Position numbers and translations under genes: made by a program. Below, in pieces: positions 5,263-12,552 of a stretch of 15,633 nucleotides of DNA. A model generated the notes under the pieces. That model worked only from the letters and a program-made list of their open reading frames with translations. It was not told the DNA's origin and ran no database searches. This stretch comes from M3007 sp046316495. Lineage in GTDB: Bacteria > Bacteroidota > Bacteroidia > Chitinophagales > Saprospiraceae. Each line of letters opens with the position of its first letter. The stretch's first letter is position 1. The stretch lies in the NCBI GenBank assembly GCA_046316495.1, contig JBKDAM010000012.1, positions 1 to 15,633 on the forward strand, read 5' to 3'.

Positions 5263-7470
5263 CTAGTATCCCTGATTTTGCTTCAGATTAGGGTTCGCAC
5301 CCAAATCAGGAGCAGGGATAGGATAGACATTCCGATAGGCAGGCACAGAGGCCCCCTCTTTGACGTTGCCCTTCCAGGCCCATTTGTAGCTACCGTCCGT
5401 AAACTGCCCAAAGCGGACTAGGTCAGTACGGCGGTGGCATTCCCAATACAACTCCCGTGCCCGTTCATCCAGGATAAAGTCCAGGTTCAGGTCGGCAGCA
5501 GCGATGTTACCGGAAGAGCCGTTGTAGGCCCGTTGGCGCACTGCATTCACGTATTGGGTGGCCTTCCCCTTGTCACCGCCACCAGCACCCCGCAAAATAG
5601 CTTCAGCAGCCATTAGGTAGACATCCGCTAGTCGGAACATTGGGAAATCGGTATCTGGAAAATCCGTGTCAGAGCCCCGATCACCCGTTGAGGTTACATT
5701 TTTGAATTTATTCACCGCGTATCCATCCGTAAATAGCGTTAGGTCTTCAATGTCCAGGTTTTGGCCATTGGAGTAAAATTTACCCCGACGGTCAAAGCTG
5801 TTAGAACGGATTTGGTAGGTATAATCTGGGCGATTCATATCCAAGTACACTTTGTACAAACCATTTTCCGGAATATTAATCCCAGCCCCGCCATTTTCTA
5901 GAATGGCGTCTGCATCGGTGTCTCCATAGGTTTTGGAGGCATCACCGTTCGCCCGAATCTGGAAGCTTCCCGCACTCAGATTGGTTTCCAAAAATAACTT
6001 CTCCAAGGTCGCATCCCAGTTGATTGGAATTTCAACTCCACCGGTAGCGGATCCTACCAAGGCTAAGTTGCGTTTTTCAATCAAGTAGGTGCGGTTGCTG
6101 GCCACATTCAAGTCCACTTTAATGAAATACAAACCAGCTTCCGGGATAATAATTTTCTCTCCATTGGTTTCCAAAATTCCATCCCCATTGTTGTCCCCCA
6201 ATTTAGGAGCGGTATTGGAAGGAATATTGGTAAACTGGATTTGTGTACCAGGCGTTTCAAAATACATATAACCCTCGTATTGCTTGCTTCCAGGTGCAGT
6301 AGTAGCAATGGCCGCAAGGGCATTGTCAGTGTCGGTTGCATCAAATCCCTGGTGCGAACCAGGAACGTACAATTTGGGATAATTGGCTGATTTGCCTTGG
6401 TTGTAATCCACCAAAATACCAGTCAGGTCAGCAGGGAACTTTTCAACCAGCTGGCGGGTGGTGCGAGTACCGCCCCAACCACTCACCACTCCAGATTCTA
6501 CTGGATTCATGCTGCCACCAATGCCGGCGCGGATCACAAAAGTCATTCCTCCCCAGGTACGGGTATTAACGCCATCAAAGGTAACTGGGAAAATAATTTC
6601 CTTCGACCGGTGGTTATCGGCCAAAAATAGGTGCTGATAGTCTGGCTCCAGCTCATAACCAGCTGACAGGATTGATTCGCAGTAGCTCAAGCAATCGTTG
6701 TACCGGTTTTCTCCGACATAAACTTCAGCATTGAGGTATAATTTGGCCAAAAGCATCCAAGCTGCAGCCCGATCCGCTCGGCCGTACTCGTTCCCACGAG
6801 GTTCGGCCAAGTCACCTTCAATCGCTTTGAGTTCTGACTCCACAAAGGCAAATAAGGAAGCCGCACTAGTTTGCTCTGGAAGGGTGCTGCCCACCACATT
6901 TGCTTCGGTAGCAAAAGGCGTATTTCGGAACAAATCCAAACCGTGCCAATAGCTTAAAGCACGCAGGAAACGCGCCTCTGCCCGGTACCGCTTGATCTCT
7001 GCTTTCAGAGCAGCGTCGGTTCCACGCGCATCCAGTTTTTCATCGGTAGTCTCCCGAAGGAATTCGTTGGCCAAGGCAATCTGATAAAACACGCGGCTGT
7101 AAAAGGCATAAATAAAACCATCAGAAGAAGTCCAGGTCTGTCCATGAAAATCCTTAATGGTCTGGTCATTCCAACCAATCACAGCCTCATCTGTTGGCAG
7201 TTCCTGGTGGTACCAATACCCCCGTAGGTACTGCCCGAAGCCCTCGTCAATACCGGAAATATCGGCCTGTCCCGCCGGGCCTTGTTGGCCGGATACGGCA
7301 TAGCCAGCGTACAGCTTCGCCAGCACCTGCTTGTAAGCTGCTGGGTCCTGGTATACAGAAGCAGCGGTGAGTACATCTGGGTCCAAGGGGACTGTATTAA
7401 GATCTTTAAAACAGCCAACAGCTCCAAACATCAAGGAGCAGGCTACCATTATTTTAATCTTTTGTAACAT
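5263..7470 (-). CDS. SusD/RagB-family surface lipoprotein with inserted SusE/F-like modules
   Basis: 735 residues, about 200 more than usual for SusD. The signal peptide ends in a lipobox (AVGC, Cys20), so the protein should be lipid-anchored in the outer membrane and act as the substrate-binding lid of SusC. The SusD N-terminal helical region runs from about 30 to 300 (YRAEARFLRALSYWHGLDLF and AAAWMLLAKLYLNAE are the conserved TPR-like helices). The SusD C-terminal region is at about 557-735 (FRLADVYLMAAEAILR, LDERARELYWECHRRTDLVR and the usual final NPNLKQNQGY). Between them, residues 385-555, lie two stretches resembling SusE/SusF modules. Each has an acidic loop (GDNNGDGILE at 425-433, GDTDADAILE at 516-525) followed by an INIPENGLYKVYLD-type strand pair; the second opens LALVGSATGG, as in the divergent gene at 10692. 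The start is 18 bases after the susC stop: same operon. The substrate is unknown. Confidence 0.9.
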   Translation of the reverse strand: MLQKIKIMVACSLMFGAVGCFKDLNTVPLDPDVLTAASVYQDPAAYKQVLAKLYAGYAVSGQQGPAGQADISGIDEGFGQYLRGYWYHQELPTDEAVIGWNDQTIKDFHGQTWTSSDGFIYAFYSRVFYQIALANEFLRETTDEKLDARGTDAALKAEIKRYRAEARFLRALSYWHGLDLFRNTPFATEANVVGSTLPEQTSAASLFAFVESELKAIEGDLAEPRGNEYGRADRAAAWMLLAKLYLNAEVYVGENRYNDCLSYCESILSAGYELEPDYQHLFLADNHRSKEIIFPVTFDGVNTRTWGGMTFVIRAGIGGSMNPVESGVVSGWGGTRTTRQLVEKFPADLTGILVDYNQGKSANYPKLYVPGSHQGFDATDTDNALAAIATTAPGSKQYEGYMYFETPGTQIQFTNIPSNTAPKLGDNNGDGILETNGEKIIIPEAGLYFIKVDLNVASNRTYLIEKRNLALVGSATGGVEIPINWDATLEKLFLETNLSAGSFQIRANGDASKTYGDTDADAILENGGAGINIPENGLYKVYLDMNRPDYTYQIRSNSFDRRGKFYSNGQNLDIEDLTLFTDGYAVNKFKNVTSTGDRGSDTDFPDTDFPMFRLADVYLMAAEAILRGAGGGDKGKATQYVNAVRQRAYNGSSGNIAAADLNLDFILDERARELYWECHRRTDLVRFGQFTDGSYKWAWKGNVKEGASVPAYRNVYPIPAPDLGANPNLKQNQGY
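5806..6318 (-). other. Inserted SusE/SusF-like module pair inside SusD
   Basis: Codons for SusD residues 385-555. Module 1 (about 385-464) ends IIIPEAGLYFIKVDLN...TYLI and module 2 (about 468-555) reads LALVGSATGG...FQIRANGD...INIPENGLYKVYLD...YTYQI. The order of elements is that of the SusE/SusF glycan-binding beta-sandwich and of the five repeats encoded at 10755-12182. The acidic loops DNNGDGILE and DTDADAILE look like EF-hand-type calcium loops. That this is an insertion is inferred from the flanking SusD regions. Confidence 0.65.
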
Positions 7471-7488
7471 ATCGGTTGCTCAATTGAA

Positions 7489-10461
7489 TTAAAGGTTGAA
7501 ATTGAGGCCCAGCAAATACGTGCGGGGACGTGGGTAAATGTTGTTATCAATCCCGTTTCCAATTTCAGGATCCAGTCCGTCGTATTTCGTAACAACAAGT
7601 GGATTCTGGATAGTGGCGTAGATATTGAGGGATTTGCCTAGAAGCTTTTGGAAATTATATGCAACCGTCACGTGGTCCAGGCGGAAGAAATTAGCCTTGG
7701 TAACAAAATGGTCACTGAAGGTAAGTTTCGCCTGATCCACCACCTGTAGGTCCACTGCCGATTGATGAACATTTGCTAAGTAACGCTGGGAATTGTACAA
7801 GCGGTTCAGGTAACCCATGTCGGTTTTAACGTTGTTGTACACATACTGTCCCAAGTTGGCACGGCCTGCGAAGGAAAACGTAAAATCACCGATCGCCAAG
7901 CTATTGGTGATCCCCAAGGTGTAAAACGGAGCAGGGTTACGGTAGCGGTATTTATCCTGCTCATTCACGATTCCATCCTCGTTTCGGTCTGCATACTGCC
8001 CTTCCAACAAGTTTCCATTTTCATCGTATAGTTGTTCAAACACATAGAACGAACTTGGAATAAAGCCCACGCTGTGCACCTGGATGGTTGAACCTACCCC
8101 ACCTGCGATTCCGCCGGTTAACACTCCTACATAATTGGAGTCGGTGCTCGTGGTTAGCTTGGTAATTTCAGAAAGGTTGTAGGCCACATTCGTACTGAGG
8201 TCCCAGGTTACCTTGCTGGTTTGAATGGGTGTCAGGTTTAGGCTTAGCTCTGCACCCCGAGTGCGCATACTCCCGATGTTGTCTGTACCGAAATTAGTCA
8301 AATTCGATAGGGCAGGGAAAGGAATAAAGTTCAACAAGTCGCGGGTATTGCGCTGGTACACATCCAAGGTACCAGAAAGGCGATCTTTGACAATACTAAA
8401 ATCAGCCCCAATATTGTAGGTAGTGGTTTCCTCCCATTTAATATCGGCGACATAGCCGTTAGGACGGATCGTCGGGATAAAGGTATCGCCAAATTGATAT
8501 TGTGCATTCGGCTGACCAATCTGGTAACGTGCCAGGTAAGAATAGTAATCACCAATATCCTGCTGTCCGGTAATACCCCAGCCCAAACGCGCTTTTAACT
8601 GATTAAAATAGCGGACATCACGATCCACCAGTTTGGCCGCAAACGCTGCAGCTGGGAAAAGACCCCAACGGTACTCCGGATCAAACCGGGAAGTCCCGTC
8701 GCGGCGAAGGGTACCGGTCAGGAAGTACTTGCCATTGTAGTCGTAATTTACCCGTCCAAACAAGGATACCAGGAACAGCTCGGCTGGATCGCGGCCTTCT
8801 GTGGTCTCGGCTGGAGTTCCAGCTGTATCGGTATTTTTAAAATAGTTATCCACATAAAAATGCTGCCAGCTGTAGCCCGCCATCACATCCAGTCCGTGGT
8901 TACCAAAATTGTTTTTGTAATTCAAATACGTTTCAAGCAACGAATTACGCTTTGTTTGCTCGTATAAATTATTGACTCCACCACCATTGATGGCATCAAA
9001 GGCAAAAGAGGCAAAATTGGGCACTACAACCGTTCCTTCTCCCCGCGCATAATCATTGGCAAGATTCAAATTGGCCCGCAACTGAGGAATGGCCTGAAAA
9101 CGATAGTCCAACGACAGGCTAGAAATGACCTGGGTAACGGTGGAGTTATCATCGCGGAGCTCCAATAAAGCGACGGGGTTGGCGGGAGCTAATCCGTTTG
9201 GATTCCCGTTGGGAATGGTCCAGGTGGTGTACCCACCGTACCGAGCGGCTGCAGTATCGCGGACTGGCTTGGTAGGATCAAAGCTAAGAGCGCTACCAAT
9301 GGCACCTCGATCGGCGAAGTGGTTTTTCGAAACCATACCCTTGACAGATGCATTTACCTGCAGGCGGTTTTTCAAAAATCCAGGGTTCAAGTTCAAAGCC
9401 CCGCTGTATCGGTTAAAGTAATCGGTTTTTAATAAGCCCTCTTTTCCAGTAAAACCAAGTGATACCCGGTAAGGAACGATTCCGATTCCACCAGACACGT
9501 TCAGGTTGTGATCCTGACCAAAAGCAGTTTGATAAATTTCATTCTGCCAATCGGTATTCGCATTACCCAATAAGGCTAAAGATGGGTGGGCGGGTTTGGT
9601 GGTATCTGGATTAGTATACCGCTCCGTAATGACCGAGCGAAACTCATCTGCGTTCAAAACATCCACCCGATTGGCGGTTTGTCCCCAAGAAACATTGCTA
9701 TTGTAACCCAGTTGTACTTTTTTACCCAGCTTCCCTTTTTTGGTTGTGATGATAATAACCCCTCCAGAAGCCCGGTTACCATAGATCGCAGCGGCCGAAG
9801 CATCCTTCAGGACTGTAAACGACTCAATATCGTTGGGATTAATAATGTTCAATGCGTTTCTGCTACCCGATACCCCTCCATTATCGAGTGGCACCCCATC
9901 GACTACAATCAACGGATCGTTGGAAGCTGACAAAGAAGATTCCCCGCGGATCCGGATTTTTGAACCGGCTCCAGGAGCACCATCGGTAGTGATCACCACC
10001 CCGGCCACTTTACCGGCCAAAAGCTCCTGAGGACCTGTAATGGCACCACGGTTAAATTTTTCAGTGGTAACAGATTGGACCAGACCAGTGGCATCTTCCC
10101 GCTTGACCGTACCATAACCTATGACCAACACCTCGTTGATCAAGGCACCCGGTGTCAGAAATACCTCCACAGAATTGAGTCCACGGATATCCTGCTCTAC
10201 ACTGGTGTAACCAGTATAGCTCACCACAAGGGTAGTGGCGTTGTCCGCTACTCTTAAAGAAAAGGCACCCTCCACATCGGAAACCGCGCCATTGCCGGCA
10301 ACGCCTTTCTCAATAATAGTGGCGCCAATGAGTGCTTCGCCCGACTCCACGTCACGCACCACCCCGGTAATGGAGCGTTGCGCCTCCGCAAGCCAGCACG
10401 AACCCACCGACAACAAGGCCAGTAAAAGGGTCCGGATGGTACTTTTGTAACTAAACTTCAT
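7489..10461 (-). CDS. SusC/RagA-family TonB-linked outer-membrane transporter
   Basis: 990 residues, a normal SusC length. Residues 1-28 form a Sec signal peptide ending in AEAQ. Residues 29-100 form a carboxypeptidase-D-like regulatory domain (SITGVVRDVESGEALIGATI ... GAFSLRV). The TonB plug is at about 105-230: VLVIGYGTVKREDATGLVQS, then IRIRGESSLSASNDPLIVVD, VLKDASAAAIYGNRASGGVI. This last is the SusC signature. The rest is the 22-strand beta-barrel, ending RTYLLGLNFNL. It takes glycans or other large substrates across the outer membrane with TonB energy and pairs with the SusD encoded next. The ATG at 10461 was preferred over a TTG at 10503 because it gives a normal signal peptide. No N-terminal STN domain is present, so direct signalling to an anti-sigma factor is unlikely. 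Confidence 0.95.
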   Translation of the reverse strand: MKFSYKSTIRTLLLALLSVGSCWLAEAQRSITGVVRDVESGEALIGATIIEKGVAGNGAVSDVEGAFSLRVADNATTLVVSYTGYTSVEQDIRGLNSVEVFLTPGALINEVLVIGYGTVKREDATGLVQSVTTEKFNRGAITGPQELLAGKVAGVVITTDGAPGAGSKIRIRGESSLSASNDPLIVVDGVPLDNGGVSGSRNALNIINPNDIESFTVLKDASAAAIYGNRASGGVIIITTKKGKLGKKVQLGYNSNVSWGQTANRVDVLNADEFRSVITERYTNPDTTKPAHPSLALLGNANTDWQNEIYQTAFGQDHNLNVSGGIGIVPYRVSLGFTGKEGLLKTDYFNRYSGALNLNPGFLKNRLQVNASVKGMVSKNHFADRGAIGSALSFDPTKPVRDTAAARYGGYTTWTIPNGNPNGLAPANPVALLELRDDNSTVTQVISSLSLDYRFQAIPQLRANLNLANDYARGEGTVVVPNFASFAFDAINGGGVNNLYEQTKRNSLLETYLNYKNNFGNHGLDVMAGYSWQHFYVDNYFKNTDTAGTPAETTEGRDPAELFLVSLFGRVNYDYNGKYFLTGTLRRDGTSRFDPEYRWGLFPAAAFAAKLVDRDVRYFNQLKARLGWGITGQQDIGDYYSYLARYQIGQPNAQYQFGDTFIPTIRPNGYVADIKWEETTTYNIGADFSIVKDRLSGTLDVYQRNTRDLLNFIPFPALSNLTNFGTDNIGSMRTRGAELSLNLTPIQTSKVTWDLSTNVAYNLSEITKLTTSTDSNYVGVLTGGIAGGVGSTIQVHSVGFIPSSFYVFEQLYDENGNLLEGQYADRNEDGIVNEQDKYRYRNPAPFYTLGITNSLAIGDFTFSFAGRANLGQYVYNNVKTDMGYLNRLYNSQRYLANVHQSAVDLQVVDQAKLTFSDHFVTKANFFRLDHVTVAYNFQKLLGKSLNIYATIQNPLVVTKYDGLDPEIGNGIDNNIYPRPRTYLLGLNFNL

Positions 10462-10691
10462 ACTATAAAATTGGCTCGTTAAAAAACAAATTAGGTTTAA
10501 CAAAATAATCCATTGCCAACAAAGTAACTACACATAACTTCATCTGCAATTTCGGAAACCAAACATAAAATGGGTATTTTTACTCCCACTTATTGTAACT
10601 TTTCCTCACAAAGTTATTGCAAAATTTAAAAACAGTTTAACTTTGTCACAACTTTACACTAAGTAAGTATATTTCTTAAAATTCAACTAAA
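10462..10691. promoter_or_regulatory. Divergent control region, susC-susD and the five-module protein
   Basis: 230 bases between two outward-facing start codons. For the rightward gene a Bacteroidota-like promoter is visible: TTTG at 10642-10645 and TATATTTC at 10668-10675, with a 22-base spacer (longer than the usual 19-20), 16 bases before the ATG at 10692. The motif TAACTTT occurs three times: 10596-10602 (direct), 10610-10616 (inverted) and 10638-10645 (direct, ending in the TTTG box). For the leftward side no clean promoter was found; TAATTTG-like and TTATTTTG-like cores occur within about 45 bases of the susC ATG. Confidence 0.45.
10596..10645. promoter_or_regulatory. Possible operator: three TAACTTT sites
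   Basis: TAACTTT (10596-10602) and AAAGTTA (10610-10616) form a perfect 7-bp inverted repeat with a 7-base gap. CAAAGTTA (10609-10616) and TAACTTTG (10638-10645) form a second, 8-bp, inverted repeat with a 21-base gap. The last site overlaps the putative -33 box of the rightward promoter. The arrangement suits a dimeric regulator, but in AT-rich DNA it could be chance. Confidence 0.35.
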
Positions 10692-12464
10692 ATGAAGTTA
10701 CGATTACTTTTCTCTTTGCTCTTCTCAAGCCTGCTCCTCTCCGGATTCAGCCAATCCATCGGCTTGATCGGTACAGCATCTCCCCTAGGCAACTGGGACG
10801 CAGATGTGGACATGACACAGGATGCAGCTGACCCTACCAAATGGACCCTCGTGGCCAACCTAAACGAGGGCGCTTGCAAATTCCGCCAAGACAATGCTTG
10901 GGATATCAACTGGGGCGACTCCGCTTTCCCATTCGGTACCGGCACACAAGGTGGTCCAGACATCGCGGTTCCAACCGCCGGTGAGTACACCATCACCTTT
11001 AACTCCGCAACCGGAGCGTATTCCTTCCAAATCACCTCCGATATTGGTATCCTGGGATCCGCTACCTTCGGTGGCTGGGACTTCGACACCAACATGGCGC
11101 AAGACCCTACCAACCCAGACCAGTACTCCATTACTCTGAATCTTCTTCAGGGCGCATGTAAGTTTCGCGCCAACGATTCTTGGGACATCAACTGGGGCGG
11201 AACCGACTTCCCCTCCGGTGTGGGCACCCAAGGTGGCGCTGACATACAGATTCCTGCTGCCAGCAAGTACATCATCACCTTCAACAAAGCAACTGGAGCC
11301 TATAACTTCGAAGAAAAAGTGGAGTTCAACACCATCGGTATTATCGGAGACGCAACTGCAGGTGGCTGGGCTGAAGACACAGACCTTTCTAAAGACCCAT
11401 CCAATCCAAACCTCTGGAAAAAGAATGGTGTCCAATTGAAGGACGGAAGCGCAAAGTTCCGCGCCAACGATGCCTGGGCCCTAAACTGGGGTGGAACGGA
11501 CTTCCCTACCGGTATCGCGGTTCCAAACGGAGATAACATCCCCGTTGACTCTGGCGAATACCTGATCACCTTCAACACACAAACCCGAGAGTATAGCTTC
11601 CTTCCAATCGTAACCTACCAGACCATTGGTATCATCGGTAGCGCAACTCCAGGTGGCTGGGATAATGACACCGATATGGTTCAAGACCCAAGCGATAAGT
11701 CCCTCTGGAAACTACGCATCGTTCTGACAGAAGGCGAAGCGAAGTTCCGCGCTGAAAACGATTGGGGCGTAAACTGGGGTAATGGTGATTTCCCTTCCGG
11801 TGTAGCATTGCCAGACGGAGCTAATATTCCAGTCCCTGCCGGCGAATATGTAGTAACGTTCAACTCTACCACAGGTGAATACAACTTCGAACTGCTCGTA
11901 TTGTACAACACCGTTGGTCTAATCGGACCTGCTACCCCGAATGCAAACTGGGAAACCGATGTGGACATGACCAAAGACAGCAATGACGAGTCCTTCTGGT
12001 TCATCAACTCCATCGATCTCACTACAAGCGAAGCGAAGTTCCGCGCTGAAGATGCTTGGACAGTCAACTGGGGTGCTCCAGTTTGGCCATCCGGTATTGG
12101 CACACAAGACGGTCCAAATATTCCAATCACAGGCGGAACGTACCGTGTTACCTTGAACTCTGCTACCGGTGAATTTGCCTTCGGAGACCCAAGCGCTACC
12201 TACGACTTGCTAAAGTCAGATGCGCTCACTATCGCTCCAAATCCTGCTCGCCAGTTTGTCAACATCCAGGTAAACGCAGCTGAGTTGCGCGGTGATGCAC
12301 AGGTTATTTTGTTCGACCAAGCCGGCAAACGGGTGTTGGAACAACAAATCAACTTACAAGAAAATACTACCATTAATGTCGCTCAGTTGTTACCAGGCAA
12401 TTATATGATGCACTTGTCTAACGGCAAGTTTATCGTCGGCAAATCAGTAGTAATTGTAAAATAA
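10692..12464 (+). CDS. Secreted protein of five SusE/SusF-like modules with a T9SS sorting domain
   Basis: 590 residues. Residues 1-21 form a Sec signal peptide (ends LSGFSQ) with no lipobox cysteine. Five tandem modules of about 90 residues follow, at 22-113, 117-207, 214-303, 311-399 and 407-497. Each has the pattern IGIIGSATPGGWDxDTDM, then KFRANDxWxxNWG, FPSGxG, NIPVPAGEYxITFN and TGxYxF. This is the SusE/SusF type glycan-binding beta-sandwich, with conserved Trp in WxxNWG and Lys/Arg in KFRA as likely binding residues. Residues 503-590 form a type A T9SS domain (IAPNPARQFVNIQV, FDQAGKRVLEQ, LLPGNYMMHL). Classical SusE and SusF are outer-membrane lipoproteins; this one appears to be sent out by T9SS. 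It is divergent from susC-susD, so co-regulation is plausible. It probably binds a polysaccharide at the surface; the substrate is not known. It ends in a bidirectional terminator. Confidence 0.85.
   Translation: MKLRLLFSLLFSSLLLSGFSQSIGLIGTASPLGNWDADVDMTQDAADPTKWTLVANLNEGACKFRQDNAWDINWGDSAFPFGTGTQGGPDIAVPTAGEYTITFNSATGAYSFQITSDIGILGSATFGGWDFDTNMAQDPTNPDQYSITLNLLQGACKFRANDSWDINWGGTDFPSGVGTQGGADIQIPAASKYIITFNKATGAYNFEEKVEFNTIGIIGDATAGGWAEDTDLSKDPSNPNLWKKNGVQLKDGSAKFRANDAWALNWGGTDFPTGIAVPNGDNIPVDSGEYLITFNTQTREYSFLPIVTYQTIGIIGSATPGGWDNDTDMVQDPSDKSLWKLRIVLTEGEAKFRAENDWGVNWGNGDFPSGVALPDGANIPVPAGEYVVTFNSTTGEYNFELLVLYNTVGLIGPATPNANWETDVDMTKDSNDESFWFINSIDLTTSEAKFRAEDAWTVNWGAPVWPSGIGTQDGPNIPITGGTYRVTLNSATGEFAFGDPSATYDLLKSDALTIAPNPARQFVNIQVNAAELRGDAQVILFDQAGKRVLEQQINLQENTTINVAQLLPGNYMMHLSNGKFIVGKSVVIVK
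10755..12182 (+). repeat. Five tandem module-coding repeats
   Basis: Five coding repeats of about 270 bases: 10755-11030, 11040-11312, 11331-11600, 11622-11888 and 11910-12182. Short stretches are almost identical at DNA level (for example AAGTTCCGCGC and AACTGGGG recur). Spacers of 3-7 residues separate them. Repeats 2-5 share the KFRA motif exactly, while repeat 1 has KFRQ. Confidence 0.85.
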
Positions 12465-12488
12465 ACAGTAAGGTTTTTATACCTGGTC

Positions 12489-12533
12489 AAAAAAGTGGGC
12501 TGTTCGATTCGTTTCGAATAGCCCACTTTTTTT
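12489..12533. terminator. Bidirectional terminator between convergent genes
   Basis: A 14-bp stem from 12494 (AGTGGGCTGTTCGA) to 12527 (TCGAATAGCCCACT), with one G-U pair and a 6-base loop. It is flanked by A6 on the left and T7 on the right, so it can stop transcription from both the five-module gene (stop at 12464) and the DUF5691 gene (stop at 12553). Confidence 0.88.
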
Positions 12534-12552
12534 AAGTCAGAAAATGCCCACC

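Noticed and set aside
10462..10503. Upstream TTG start for SusC
   Set aside because: It would put 14 extra residues in front of a normal signal peptide.
10860..11435. Long leftward frames opposite the five-module gene
   Set aside because: They are antisense shadows caused by the biased, repeated coding sequence.
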